Assembly (NCBI GenBank): GCA_040219135.1
Contig: JAVJTA010000005.1
Coordinates: 1-64,000 of the forward strand
From: UBA7803 sp040219135
Lineage (GTDB): Bacteria; Pseudomonadota; Gammaproteobacteria; Pseudomonadales; Azotimanducaceae
Length of the DNA stretch: 64,000 nt
Reading direction: 5' to 3'
How positions within the stretch are numbered: position 1 is the stretch's first letter; each line of letters starts with the position of its first letter. The notes beneath the pieces are model-generated. The model made no database searches and was not told the DNA's origin. It saw only the letters and a program-made list of their open reading frames with translations. The position numbers and the translations under genes are program-made. Below are positions 50,531-59,386 of the stretch, piece by piece.

Positions 50531-51535
50531 ATGCCGCCCAGCAATACCCGAATCGTGCTCGCCCGACGCCCGGTCGACGAGGCGACCCCGGACTGTTTTG
50601 CGATCGAAACCGAGGAACTCGCCGAACTCGAACCCGGCCAGGTTCGCATCGCCGTCGAGTACATCTCCGTCGACGCCGGAACCCGCACCATGCTGCGCGG
50701 CGAGGGGTTCCACCATCAGGTCGGACTGGGTCAGACGATTCTCGCCGGCGGCGTCGGCCGGGTCATCGGCTCGACGGTGGAAGGCTGGAACGAGGGCCAG
50801 GCCGTTCGCGGTGGCCTCGGCGCGCAGACCATCGCGACCCTGCCCGCAGAGCAGCTGGAACGCATCGACGAGTCGGCCGCCCCGCTCAGCGCGTACCTGG
50901 GTGCCCTCGGTGGATCCACCGGCGTGACCGCCTGGATCGGCATCCGCCGCGTCGCAAAACCCGGGCCTGGCGATGTCTTCGTCGTCTCCGCAGCCGCCGG
51001 TGCGGTGGGCTCGATCGCCGGGCAGATCGCCAGACGCGACGGCTCCCGGGTGATCGGCATTGCCGGTGGTCGCAGAAAGGCGGCGTACCTGATCGACCGC
51101 CTCGGATTCGACGCGGCCGTCGACTACAAGAATGAGGACGTCAACGCGCGGCTCAAGGCCCTCGCCCCCGATGGCGTGAACGTGTTCTTCGACAACGTCG
51201 GCGGACCCATTCTCGACGCCGTGCTCAACAATCTGGCGATGCGCGCCCGGGTGGTGATCTGCGGGGCGATCTCTCAGTACGACCACATGGACAACGTCAC
51301 CGGACCGTCCAGGTACCTGCGCCTGGCGGAACGCCAGTCCTGCATGGAAGGCTTCGCGTTCTTTCACTTCCCCGAGAGCATCGGGCCGGCCATGGCCGAT
51401 CTCGGGGCCTGGCTCGCGGACGGCTCGCTGATCTGCGACGAAGAGATCCTCGAGGGGATCGAGCGTTATCCGGAAGCGCTTCAGTTCATGTTCCGCGGCG
51501 GCAACATCGGCAAGCTGCTGGTAAAGGCCTGCTGA
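50531..51535 (+). CDS. NADP-dependent oxidoreductase, MDR family
   Basis: A 334-residue zinc-free medium-chain reductase like leukotriene B4 12-hydroxydehydrogenase/CurA. Cofactor site: GALGGSTGVTAWIG near 132 and VVSAAAGAVGSIAGQIA near 153, with GIAGGRRKAAYL giving the NADP-binding Arg/Lys. It also has FDNVGGPILDAVL near 222 and MEGFAFFHFPE near 274. Such enzymes reduce alpha,beta-unsaturated carbonyls. The start follows the CTACCCTCGCCGG region with a poor Shine-Dalgarno. Confidence 0.87.
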   Translation: MPPSNTRIVLARRPVDEATPDCFAIETEELAELEPGQVRIAVEYISVDAGTRTMLRGEGFHHQVGLGQTILAGGVGRVIGSTVEGWNEGQAVRGGLGAQTIATLPAEQLERIDESAAPLSAYLGALGGSTGVTAWIGIRRVAKPGPGDVFVVSAAAGAVGSIAGQIARRDGSRVIGIAGGRRKAAYLIDRLGFDAAVDYKNEDVNARLKALAPDGVNVFFDNVGGPILDAVLNNLAMRARVVICGAISQYDHMDNVTGPSRYLRLAERQSCMEGFAFFHFPESIGPAMADLGAWLADGSLICDEEILEGIERYPEALQFMFRGGNIGKLLVKAC

Positions 51536-51562
51536 AGCAGGTGAGGCCTGCTGAAGCAGGTC
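51525..51562. repeat. Tandem 19-bp duplication with hairpins at a gene end
   Basis: Two adjacent 19-base units (51525-51543 and 51544-51562) differ only at the last base. Each holds CCTGCT-GA-AGCAGG, a 6-base hairpin. The TGA stop of the reductase is in the first unit. The duplication places two weak hairpins in tandem and may serve as a terminator or simply be a slippage product. Confidence 0.7.
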
Positions 51563-51658
51563 GCTGACCGCGGCCGCTCCCCGCGGTTGCCCACCGCGGT
51601 TGCCGGCTCCAGCGTTCTGTGGTCTAGTGCCGCGCTCACTCGACGAGCGAATCCATCC

Positions 51659-52543
51659 ATGGCGAGCATCGACGCAAACGGCATCACCCTCGAATACGAC
51701 ACCTTCGGCGACGCAGGTGACCGCCCGCTGCTGCTGGTGATGGGCCTCGGCGCGCAGATGACGCGCTGGCGGCCGGAGTTCTGCGGTCTGCTCGCCGACG
51801 CCGGGCACTTCGTGATCCGCTTCGACAACCGCGATATCGGCCTGTCGCACAAGTTCGAAGACGCCGGCGTGCCGGACATGGCGCAGATCTTCATGCAGGC
51901 GCAGGCGGGCGAGCCGGTGACCGCGCCGTACACGCTGGACGACATGGCCGACGACGCGGTCGGCCTGCTCGACGCCTTGGACATCGAGCGCGCCCACGTC
52001 TGCGGCGCCTCCATGGGCGGCATGATCGTGCAGACCATGGCGGTGCGGCATGCACCGCGGCTGCGTTCGATGGTCTCCATCATGTCGTCCACCGGGAATC
52101 CCGATCTGCCGAAGTCCACCCCGGAGGCCACCGCCGCACTGCTGAGTCCCGCTGGAAAAACGCTCGAGGAGGTGCTCGAGCGTGCGGTCAGCATCGCCCG
52201 CGTGATTGGCAGCCAGGCCCATCTGGACGACGCTGAGGCCATCATCGCCAGGGCAAAGGCCGACTTCGAGCGCAGCTTCTATCCGGTGGGCGTGGCGCGG
52301 CAGATGGCGGCCATTGCGGCTTCCGGCAACCGGCGTCCACACCTTGCCAGCGTCACCACGCCGACCCTGGTGATCCACGGCAAGGACGATCCCCTGGTAC
52401 CCGTGGCGGGCGGCATCGACACCCACGAAGCGATCGCCGGCTCACGTCTGGCGCTGTTCGACGGCATGGGCCACGACCTGCCCGAGCCGCTGTGGCCGGA
52501 GATCGTGCGCCACATCAGCGAGCACACCGGCCAGCATCATTAA
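51659..52543 (+). CDS. Alpha/beta hydrolase
   Basis: A 294-residue hydrolase of the group with LLVMGLGAQMTRW (oxyanion strand), FDNRDIGLSHKF near 57-68, nucleophile CGASMGG with Ser near 118, Asp in IHGKDDPLVPVAGG near 243 and His in GMGHDLPEPLWPEI near 271. This subgroup has close relatives to lipases and aclacinomycin methylesterase-like enzymes. ATG 51659 is preferred to the longer frame. Confidence 0.84.
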   Translation: MASIDANGITLEYDTFGDAGDRPLLLVMGLGAQMTRWRPEFCGLLADAGHFVIRFDNRDIGLSHKFEDAGVPDMAQIFMQAQAGEPVTAPYTLDDMADDAVGLLDALDIERAHVCGASMGGMIVQTMAVRHAPRLRSMVSIMSSTGNPDLPKSTPEATAALLSPAGKTLEEVLERAVSIARVIGSQAHLDDAEAIIARAKADFERSFYPVGVARQMAAIAASGNRRPHLASVTTPTLVIHGKDDPLVPVAGGIDTHEAIAGSRLALFDGMGHDLPEPLWPEIVRHISEHTGQHH

Positions 52544-52555
52544 CAGCGGCAGCGC

Positions 52556-52774
52556 CTAGTCTTCTTCGGTGTTCTGGCACAGCGCGGCCAGCGACAGCAG
52601 CGACTGCCGGGCCTGCGTGTACTCCTCATCCGTCATCGCGCCCTCGTCGAGTGCGCGCTTCAGATCGATGAGCTGCTGGCCCAGGGATACGTCGCCGAGC
52701 CGGACGGCGGTGTTGCCGCCGTTGAAGCAGCCGCCGAGCATCACAAGCACGGCGAGCAGGGTGAGTCTGCGCAT
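52556..52774 (-). CDS. Small lipoprotein with SHOCT-like motif
   Basis: A 72-residue lipoprotein: LLAVLVMLGGCFNGG has the lipobox Cys at 16; LGQQLIDLKRALDEGAMTDEEYTQAR is a SHOCT (short C-terminal) helix pair often found at protein ends. It lies 32 bases downstream of pyruvate kinase on the same strand. Confidence 0.72.
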   Translation of the reverse strand: MRRLTLLAVLVMLGGCFNGGNTAVRLGDVSLGQQLIDLKRALDEGAMTDEEYTQARQSLLSLAALCQNTEED

Positions 52775-52806
52775 GGTCGTTCCTCCAGACGTCGTGGGTT
52801 CAGGCG

Positions 52807-54237
52807 CTAAGAAACCTCCAGCACCTTCAGCGTGTTGGTGCCGCCGGCCTTATGCCGCCGATCGCCCTTGGAGATGATCACGCGGTCTCCGGCCTTCACC
52901 ACCCCCGCCTGCTTCAGCCAGTCGATTGCGGCCTGATTCACCTCGCCGTAGTCGGCGTCGTAGGTTTCGAACAGCGCCGGATGCACGCCGCGAAACAGGG
53001 CGATCCGCGCCAGCGTGCGCGGGTCGTTGGACAGCGCGTAGATCGGCAGCCGCGAGCGCCGCCGCGACATCAGCTTGGGCGTGTTGCCGCTGGCGGTGAG
53101 GCAGGCGACGGCCCGCACCCGATGCAGCGTGTTGGCCACGGTCATGGCGGCCATGGCGACGGATTCGTCGATGTCGTCGCTGCGCACCCCGTCGGGGGGC
53201 GCGTTCGTGTACTGGGCGGTCACCTCGGCGCCTTCGATCACCCGGACCATGGTCTCGACGGTTTCCACCGGGTAGCGGCCGACGGCGGTCTCGGCGGAGA
53301 GCATCACCGCGTCCGTGCCGTCCACCACCGCGTTCGCCACGTCCATGACCTCTGCCCGGGTAGGCCGCGGGTTGGTGATCATGGACTCCATCATCTGGGT
53401 CGCGGTGATGACCGCACGGTTCAGTTCCCGGGCGCGGTTGATGATGAGCTTCTGCAGACCCATCAGCGGGGCGTCGCCCACCTCGATGCCGAGATCGCCG
53501 CGCGCCACCATCACCGCGTCCGAGGCGAGGATGATGGCGTCGAGGGTAGCGGGGTCTCTGACCGCCTCGGCGCGCTCGAGCTTGGCGACCAGGCCGCAGT
53601 TGGCGCCGTGACCGGAAATCAACGCGCGCGCCCGCTCCATGTCGGCGGCCGACGCGGGGAAGGAGACGGCGACCCAGTCCACGCCGAGCGCGCAGGCGAA
53701 GGTCAGATCCTTGAGGTCCTTGGCGGTGAGCGCATCCGCCGAGAGGCCGCCGCCGCGTTTGTTCAGTCCCTTGCCGGAGCCGAGCTCGCCGCCGGCCAGC
53801 ACATGGCACTGCACGGCGCGCCCGGCCACCGCATCCACCTGCACCTCGATGAGGCCATCGCCCAGCACCAGCACGTCGCCGGCCGCCACTTCGTCCGCCA
53901 GGGTCTGGTAGCTGGTGCCGACCTGCTCGGCGGTGCCGTCGTGCTCGCCCAGGGCGCAGTCGATGGTGAACGGCGCGCCCGGTACCAGCTCGACCGCATC
54001 GGTCCCCGCAAACCCGCGAATACGGATCTTCGGGCCCTGCAGGTCGGCCATGATCGCGACGAAGGTGCCGAGCTTCTCCGCGGCCGAGCGGATCTTCCGC
54101 ACCCGCTCGCCGTGCTCGCCGTGGCTGCCGTGGGAGAAGTTGAGGCGGAACACGTCCACCCCGGCCGTGATCAGCCGTTCGATCTTCGAATCGCTCGCCG
54201 GTCCGAGGGTGGCCACGATCTTGGTGTTGCGAATCAT
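52807..54237 (-). CDS. pyk: Pyruvate kinase
   Basis: A 476-residue pyruvate kinase, normal length for the family. It has the N-terminal NTKIVATLGPASDSK, the catalytic-site region VDVFRLNFSHGSHGEH, VARGDLGIEVG near 220-233 and ITATQMMESMITNPRPTRAE near 253-272, the family signature. It converts phosphoenolpyruvate and ADP to pyruvate and ATP in glycolysis. The C-terminal domain (about 350-476) is complete. Confidence 0.95.
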   Translation of the reverse strand: MIRNTKIVATLGPASDSKIERLITAGVDVFRLNFSHGSHGEHGERVRKIRSAAEKLGTFVAIMADLQGPKIRIRGFAGTDAVELVPGAPFTIDCALGEHDGTAEQVGTSYQTLADEVAAGDVLVLGDGLIEVQVDAVAGRAVQCHVLAGGELGSGKGLNKRGGGLSADALTAKDLKDLTFACALGVDWVAVSFPASAADMERARALISGHGANCGLVAKLERAEAVRDPATLDAIILASDAVMVARGDLGIEVGDAPLMGLQKLIINRARELNRAVITATQMMESMITNPRPTRAEVMDVANAVVDGTDAVMLSAETAVGRYPVETVETMVRVIEGAEVTAQYTNAPPDGVRSDDIDESVAMAAMTVANTLHRVRAVACLTASGNTPKLMSRRRSRLPIYALSNDPRTLARIALFRGVHPALFETYDADYGEVNQAAIDWLKQAGVVKAGDRVIISKGDRRHKAGGTNTLKVLEVS

Positions 54238-54285
54238 CGGTCGGAATCCTCAGCGTCGGTAAGCGCAGGTAAAGGAAGCGCCGGA

Positions 54286-54837
54286 TCAGGGCGCGGCGGA
54301 CGGTGGTTCGAGCGCCATCAGTTTCTGCACCCGTTCGTCGTCCGCCCCGAGATAGCGGATCAGCACCGCGGCCACGGCAGCGGGCTCGATGGTACCGGCG
54401 GCGAGCATCTCCTCCAGATCCGCCCAGTCCCTGGCGCGATTGAAGAACGCTTTGAAGACGGCGAGGTCGTGACAGCTCAGAAACGGCAGCGAGCGGTTCA
54501 TGAAGGTCTCCCAGCGGACCCGTTCGGCGACCTGCCGATGGTAGTCGGTGCTGTCGAGGAAGACGTCCACGGGCGTGCGCTCCCACCAGACCCGGACCTG
54601 GCCGTCGCGCGCGAGCCGGTCCAGCGCGCTCGCCGGGCGCGCCACGGTCGCCGGCAGAGCCGCCAGCACGGCTTGCGCCCGTTCGCTGCCGACGAACACG
54701 TTGACGTCGATGTCGATGGTGCCGCGCGCGCGCCCGGTGCACCAGGCGAGCGCCAGCGCGCCGCCAAAGGCGTGCGCCAGACCGGCACCCACGAGACCGA
54801 CGTGCACGGCGACGATCTTCTCCGGCAGACCGGTCAT
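54286..54837 (-). CDS. Nucleotidyltransferase-like protein, possible TA toxin
   Basis: A 183-residue protein of nucleotidyltransferase type: AHAFGGALALAWCTGRARGTIDIDVNVFV has the GG...(T)xDIDV metal-binding motif (Asp-x-Asp at about 42-44) and a further Asp in TPVDVFLDS near 92. It overlaps the upstream XRE gene by 4 bases (ATGA). An XRE or winged-helix regulator with a nucleotidyltransferase is the layout of several abortive-infection and TA systems, so toxin is a reasonable guess. Confidence 0.65.
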   Translation of the reverse strand: MTGLPEKIVAVHVGLVGAGLAHAFGGALALAWCTGRARGTIDIDVNVFVGSERAQAVLAALPATVARPASALDRLARDGQVRVWWERTPVDVFLDSTDYHRQVAERVRWETFMNRSLPFLSCHDLAVFKAFFNRARDWADLEEMLAAGTIEPAAVAAVLIRYLGADDERVQKLMALEPPSAAP

Positions 54838-55160
54838 CCGAACCTCGGATAGGTGATGCGCCTGGGAACGCGCACGGGAAACTGCTCGGCCAGGCGCAGC
54901 ACCTGTTCCAGTTCCTCGCCGCGATCCAGGCCGTCGCGCTCCCTGACGCGCGGCGTCAGACGGATGTCCACCGCATAGCCGCAGGCGTCGAGCAGGCGCA
55001 GAAACGTGGCGGCACCCGGTGTCTTGGCGGCTTTCTCGTAGGCCAGGACGGTGGCGTGGGAGGTGGCGGCCCGGCGGGCCAGCTCGCGCAGGGAGAGTCC
55101 GGCGCCGGACCGCGCCCGGCGCAGGGTGGCGGCCACACGTTCCCGCTCGTCGTGCTCCAT
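54834..55160 (-). CDS. XRE-family helix-turn-helix regulator/antitoxin
   Basis: A 108-residue protein: RVAATLRRARSGAGLSLREL and ATSHATVLAYEKAAKTPGAATFLRLL make an XRE-type helix-turn-helix (about 8-62). The rest is charged. ATG 55160 is taken as start; another ATG at 55172 is possible. A perfect inverted repeat at 55181-55200, upstream of either start, is a probable operator. Coupled to the nucleotidyltransferase gene. Confidence 0.75.
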   Translation of the reverse strand: MEHDERERVAATLRRARSGAGLSLRELARRAATSHATVLAYEKAAKTPGAATFLRLLDACGYAVDIRLTPRVRERDGLDRGEELEQVLRLAEQFPVRVPRRITYPRFG

Positions 55161-55180
55161 GGTTCGGAGCATAGCAGAGG

Positions 55181-55200
55181 TGGTATTCGTTTGAATACCA
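55181..55200. promoter_or_regulatory. Operator of the XRE/nucleotidyltransferase pair
   Basis: TGGTATTC-GTTT-GAATACCA, a perfect 8-base inverted repeat, ends 20 bases before the ATG of the XRE gene. Its symmetry and place fit dimeric XRE binding and autoregulation. Confidence 0.6.
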
Positions 55201-55252
55201 GAAGCGGACGTGAAGAAACAACCGAGCGCGAGCGGCCCCACGCGCGGCCTGA

Positions 55253-55579
55253 CTACGAAGTCGGCAGGTTGTAGCTCACCGATTCACCGTCCAGGGTGAG
55301 GTAACCCTCGCTGAGGAGCGCTTGAATCAGGACCTCGACGTCGGCTTCGCCGAGGGATTTCTGGAACTGCGCCTTGATCGTTCCGGAGAGCGTCTTCAAC
55401 TTGCGCGGCCTGGAGGTTCCCCGGGATCGGAGGTTGGCGACGATGGCAGCGACCTTATCGGCCTCGCTGCCGGCGTTGGCGATCTTCAGGAACGGCAGGT
55501 AGGCGATGTGGAAGTCCAGGGCGTTACGCCCGGAACCCGAGATGCGGAGATACTCGGCGGCGTTGCCCAGTTCCTGCAT
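55253..55579 (-). pseudogene. Truncated NYN/PIN-like paralogue
   Basis: The frame encodes GNAAEYLRISGSGRNALDFHIAY and then RSRGTSRPRKLKTLSGTI and the C-terminal helical part, all alignable with the NYN protein at 17317-17922. The N-terminal metal-binding strand (YLLVDYENV) is missing, and about 60 residues are lost between DFHIAY and the RSRG part, including the SKDSGFD motif. The nuclease core is therefore gone and the gene is a decaying copy. Confidence 0.72.
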
Positions 55580-55644
55580 GGAGACCGCGGATTCGATATC
55601 GTTACTGGTAGCATAGAAGGCTCTTCGGGAAGGAACGTGACGCC

Positions 55645-56592
55645 GTGAAGAACCTGGTGATCGGCCTGCACATGGCGGCCCGCGACGGAAAAGGCGCGCT
55701 CGAGCAGATCGTCGCCGCCGAACAGGCCGGCATCGACGTCGCCTGGATGACCTGCGGTGGCGTGGCGCCGGACCCGCTGGCGGTTTTTTCGGCCGCCACC
55801 CTGCGCACCGATCGCATCGAGCTCGGCACCTGCATCATGCCGACGTTTCCGCGCCATCCCATGGCCCTCGCCCAGTCGGCCATCGTCGTGGACAGCCTGG
55901 CGCCCGGGCGGCTGCGTCTGGGCGTGGGGCCGAGCCACGAGCCGGCCATGCGCGGCACCTGGGGCCTGGATTTCACCCGGCCGCTCGAGCATCTACGCGA
56001 GTACGTCAGCATCCTCAACGCCAGCTTCCACGACGGCAAGGTAGATTTCTCCGGCAAGCGGCTGCAGGCCCACGCCGAGTTCGCCGAGCCGGCAGACATC
56101 CGGGTCATGGTCTCCGCGCTGCGCCACAACGCCTTCGCGCTGGCGGGTGAACTCACCGAAGGCGGCATCAGCTGGGTAACCCCGCCGGAGCACATCCGCG
56201 ACGTGGCGATTCCAGCGCTGGAGGAAGGGGCCGTGAAGGCCGGCCGCAAGCGACCGCCGGCGGTGGTCCACGTGCCCATCGTCGTCTCGACGGACCAGGA
56301 CGCCGTGCTCGCCCAGGCCCGGGCGCAGATGGGCTTCTACCAGCGGCTGCCGTTCTACCGCGCCATGTGGCTGGAAGCCGGCTACGAGGACGCGGCGGGC
56401 ACCGAGTTCACCCGGACGATGTGCGATGCGCTGGTGGTCTCCGGCAGCGAACAGCAGGTGGCGGAGCGGATCGCGGCGCTGCCGTCGTTCGGCGCCGGCG
56501 AGATCATCGCCATGCCGTTGCTGCTCAAGAACGACCACCAGGCCCGCGAGCGCACGATTCGATTGCTGGGGGAACTGGCGCAAGCCGGTTGA
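55645..56592 (+). CDS. LLM-class flavin/F420-dependent oxidoreductase
   Basis: A 315-residue luciferase-like protein: AEQAGIDVAWMTCGGVAPDPL, IELGTCIMPTFPRHPMALAQ, LAPGRLRLGVGPSHEP. Annotated members of this branch are called F420-dependent, but FMN is possible. GTG 55645 with GGAAGGAAC upstream is taken as start. The DUF2058 gene begins 4 bases after the stop. Confidence 0.83.
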   Translation: MKNLVIGLHMAARDGKGALEQIVAAEQAGIDVAWMTCGGVAPDPLAVFSAATLRTDRIELGTCIMPTFPRHPMALAQSAIVVDSLAPGRLRLGVGPSHEPAMRGTWGLDFTRPLEHLREYVSILNASFHDGKVDFSGKRLQAHAEFAEPADIRVMVSALRHNAFALAGELTEGGISWVTPPEHIRDVAIPALEEGAVKAGRKRPPAVVHVPIVVSTDQDAVLAQARAQMGFYQRLPFYRAMWLEAGYEDAAGTEFTRTMCDALVVSGSEQQVAERIAALPSFGAGEIIAMPLLLKNDHQARERTIRLLGELAQAG

Positions 56593-56596
56593 CGCC

Positions 56597-57178
56597 ATGG
56601 CCGGAAGCCTGAAGGACCAGCTGTTGAAGGCCGGACTGGTGACCCCGGACCGGGCGCGGAAGATCGAGCGCGAGGCGCGCGCCGAGAAGAACGCAAAGCG
56701 TCAGGGCAAAGGCAAGCCCAAGGAAAAGCCGCCCGAGCCGACGGCGCTGACGGAGGCCCAGCAGCGCGCCCGGGCGCTCAACGCCGAGAAGGCCGAGCGC
56801 GACCGGGCGCAGATGCGCGCCATCGCCGACAAGGCCAAGGAGAAGGCGCAGCGCGCCGAGATCAAGCAGATCATTCTGCAGAACGATCAGCGGGTGAAGA
56901 CCCAGAGCGACGACGACGTCGCCTACAACTTCGTCCACGGCAAGCGGGTCAAGCGCATCTACGTGCCCCCGGCCCAGCGCGATCAGATCAGCAGCGGCAG
57001 CCTGGTGATCGTCAACAACGACGGTCAGTACCATCTGCTGTCGAAGAAGGCGGCGGAGAAAGTCCGCGCCCGGGACCCGAAGCGCATCATCGTCGCCCAC
57101 GACGGCGCGAAGCCAGAGCCCGGCTCCGACGACGAGTACTACGCCCGCTTCCAGGTGCCCGACGACCTGGACTGGTAG
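56597..57178 (+). CDS. DUF2058 nucleic-acid-associated protein
   Basis: A 193-residue DUF2058 protein (YaiL-like): SLKDQLLKAGLVTPDRARKI at the N-terminus, a long basic helical middle, and DVAYNFVHGKRVKRIYVPPA then DEYYARFQVPDDLDW at the end. The family occurs mainly in Gammaproteobacteria and is taken to bind nucleic acid. Its presence is one clue to the host lineage. Likely co-transcribed with the LLM gene. Confidence 0.88.
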   Translation: MAGSLKDQLLKAGLVTPDRARKIEREARAEKNAKRQGKGKPKEKPPEPTALTEAQQRARALNAEKAERDRAQMRAIADKAKEKAQRAEIKQIILQNDQRVKTQSDDDVAYNFVHGKRVKRIYVPPAQRDQISSGSLVIVNNDGQYHLLSKKAAEKVRARDPKRIIVAHDGAKPEPGSDDEYYARFQVPDDLDW

Positions 57179-57190
57179 CCGAACTGCGGA

Positions 57191-57220
57191 CACGGTAACG
57201 ACCCGACGGCCGTTACCGTG
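57191..57220. terminator. Bidirectional terminator-like hairpin
   Basis: CACGGTAACG and CGTTACCGTG form a perfect 10-base stem with a 10-base loop that itself can pair (CCG/CGG). It lies between two convergent genes. No T-tract is present on either side, so it may rely on other factors. Confidence 0.6.
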
Positions 57221-57230
57221 CCCTCGTGCA

Positions 57231-57956
57231 CTAGCCCTCGGGCCCCATGGTCATCAGCTGCCGGCTCACGAGCCGCGCCGTCACCTCGCGGAAGTCGCTG
57301 GCGTTGCGCGCGTAGGCGGCAAAATCCGCCGACTTCATGAAGGTATCGACGCCTGCCAGCAGCGTGCCCACGTCGGCGGCCTGAAAGCTCACCCAGTGCG
57401 TACCCTCGGTATCGCCCATGGCGACGATTGCCCCGAAAAACGCGTTGCCCGGAAACGCCTTCATGGCCTCCGAGTCGAGCAGCCTGGTCAACGCCTTCAT
57501 GAAGGCAGCCTGATCGGTGACGTTCAAGCCGAACAGCATGGTGGCCGGATTCTCCATCGCCTCCTGATTGACCCGGCTCAACAGCATGGTGAACACGTTC
57601 TCCGACTCGACGGTCGCCACGCCGCGCATGCGCCGGCCGAACTCCGCGCTGTCTGCCGATCCGGCGGCCAACGCCATGCCCGCGGCCATGGCCTCGGCCG
57701 ACGGATAGAAGACGTTGACCGTATGGGTCGACTGATAGCTGCCATTCGCCACGTTCTGAGAGAGCGTGACCGTGGACGGCATCTGCGCTCCGGTGGGCGA
57801 AGCCCGATAGGTCTTCATGGCTTCGACTACGGCGGCGGGGTCGGAGACGATCAGGCTGTAGCTCTGCCCGTAGGTGATCTGCGGAGCCATGTGGTTGTCG
57901 GCAAAGGCACTGGCGGCAATCATCCATGCCGCACACAAGAGGATCGATTTTTTCAT
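57231..57956 (-). CDS. Exported protein of unknown function
   Basis: A 241-residue protein with a signal peptide (KKSILLCAAWMIAASAFA, about 1-19). The mature part seems to contain two similar alpha/beta halves (YSLIVSDPAAVVEAMKTY and FGLNVTDQAAFMKALTRLLD), as in ferredoxin-like or ABM/EthD-type dimers. I cannot name the family. It is convergent with DUF2058. Confidence 0.6.
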   Translation of the reverse strand: MKKSILLCAAWMIAASAFADNHMAPQITYGQSYSLIVSDPAAVVEAMKTYRASPTGAQMPSTVTLSQNVANGSYQSTHTVNVFYPSAEAMAAGMALAAGSADSAEFGRRMRGVATVESENVFTMLLSRVNQEAMENPATMLFGLNVTDQAAFMKALTRLLDSEAMKAFPGNAFFGAIVAMGDTEGTHWVSFQAADVGTLLAGVDTFMKSADFAAYARNASDFREVTARLVSRQLMTMGPEG

Positions 57957-58138
57957 CGTTGGACGTCCTTCAGCGTAGAGGTTGAGGTTTCGAAGGGACG
58001 CGCCAACTACTGGAATCCCGGTGCTTCTGACGCGGCTGTCTTCGGCCATCGTCCGCATCCGACTGTTTACTTCCAGAGACGAGCAACCCGGACAGCCTAA
58101 CAGACGCCGCCAGACCCGGCGACTCGGGCGCGCCGCGC

Positions 58139-58588
58139 TCAGGGCAACTGGGCGATGTCCGGATCCCGGATCTCGTAGAGTTCGATGACGTTGCCGAACG
58201 GGTCGCGGCCGTAGATCGCCGAGGACGTGCCGAAGTCCACCGGCTCGCCGACGAACGTCATCCCCCCGGCCTCGAGCCGTGCGTACTCCTCGGCCATGCC
58301 GCGCACCTGCAGCGCCATGTGCGGATAGCCGAAGTCGCAGGGACGGGCGGTGCGGTCTTCCGGCGGCGGGTTGCGATACTCCCACAGCTCGACGTGGGCG
58401 TTGGGCGCCCGCAGCATCGCCATGCGCGCCGCCACCTTCGGCAGGCCGATGGCGCGATCGGCCAGCGGAAAGTCACCGTCGAAGTCGGCGCGCTGAACCA
58501 CATGGAAGCCGAGCAGGTCACCGTAAAACGCCAGCGCCCGATCCAGGTCGGGCACCGAGATGGCAACGTGGTGCAAGCCAACGATCAT
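58139..58588 (-). CDS. Glyoxalase/VOC-family protein
   Basis: A 149-residue VOC protein: LHHVAISVPDLDRALAFYGDLLGF at the N-terminus, HMALQVRGMAEEY near 90 and YGRDPFGNVIELYEI near the C-terminus, where the final Glu is a metal ligand. Metal-binding residues are of glyoxalase I/methylmalonyl-CoA epimerase type. Substrate unknown. Two further VOC genes lie in the same 5 kb. Confidence 0.83.
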   Translation of the reverse strand: MIVGLHHVAISVPDLDRALAFYGDLLGFHVVQRADFDGDFPLADRAIGLPKVAARMAMLRAPNAHVELWEYRNPPPEDRTARPCDFGYPHMALQVRGMAEEYARLEAGGMTFVGEPVDFGTSSAIYGRDPFGNVIELYEIRDPDIAQLP

Positions 58589-58668
58589 CTGTCTGTTCTC
58601 CCCTGATCCGCCTCTCCCCTGACGCGCCATCGCAACGCCGCGCCCGCGGCCGGCGCCCTAGTGGGCCG

Positions 58669-59292
58669 CTAGCGACCGCCCTCGAATTCCACCGCCGCCT
58701 TCACCGCCGGCCGCTGCAGCATGCGGTTCAGATGATCGCGGATCTTCGGATAGCGGGCGACGTTGACCCGGTGTCCGGGCAGCCACTGAGTGATGGTGAA
58801 GAGGTACGGGTCGGCAATCGAATAGGTCCCTCCCATCACCCACGGTCCGGCAAACATCTGGGTTTCAATGAGATCGAAGCAGGCGGCCATGACCTCCGGC
58901 GCCTTACGCTTCATCTCGGCGATGGCGGCCTCGTCGTCGGCCCAGCGCTCGCCGCGGCGGCTGTGGGCATGGGCGACGTGCACGGTGGCGCACAGGTAGC
59001 TGTTGAAGGCCTGCAGGCGCGCGAACTCGAACGCATCGTCCAGCGGCGCGAGGTTCGCCTTCGGATACTGTTGAGCAATGTAGGCGAGGATGGCCGGGGT
59101 TTCCGTCAGCACGCCACGTTCGGTGGCGAGCGCCGGCACGCGCCCCTTGGGATTGACCTTGTGGTAGGCGTTGCCGCGCTGCTCGGCGCTGGTGAAGTCC
59201 ACCGGGCGCAGCTCGAAGTCGGCGCCGGCTTCCCGGAGCGCGATGTGCGAGGCGCGGGAGCAGGTGCCGGGGGCGTAGTAGAGCGCGAGCAT
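58669..59292 (-). CDS. Glutathione S-transferase
   Basis: A 207-residue beta/theta-like GST. Thioredoxin-fold N-terminus: ALYYAPGTCSRASHIALREAG, with Cys near 10 as the likely catalytic or mixed-disulfide residue, then GRVPALATERGVLTETPAIL, the glutathione-binding loop with cis-Pro. The all-helical C-terminal domain has GGTYSIADPYLFTI. It conjugates glutathione to electrophiles in the cytoplasm. Divergent from the LLM gene. Confidence 0.87.
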   Translation of the reverse strand: MLALYYAPGTCSRASHIALREAGADFELRPVDFTSAEQRGNAYHKVNPKGRVPALATERGVLTETPAILAYIAQQYPKANLAPLDDAFEFARLQAFNSYLCATVHVAHAHSRRGERWADDEAAIAEMKRKAPEVMAACFDLIETQMFAGPWVMGGTYSIADPYLFTITQWLPGHRVNVARYPKIRDHLNRMLQRPAVKAAVEFEGGR

Positions 59293-59386
59293 GTTGACCT
59301 CCTCGGTGGTCCGGTCCCACAGTAAGCGTTGCCGAGCGGCCTTACCAGAGCACCCTTGGCGGAGCTCCATTACCAAGGACCAGACC

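Noticed and set aside
52852..54852. 666-codon open frame opposite pyruvate kinase
   Set aside because: Antisense shadow of a GC-rich gene; composition dominated by H, R, G and no domain.
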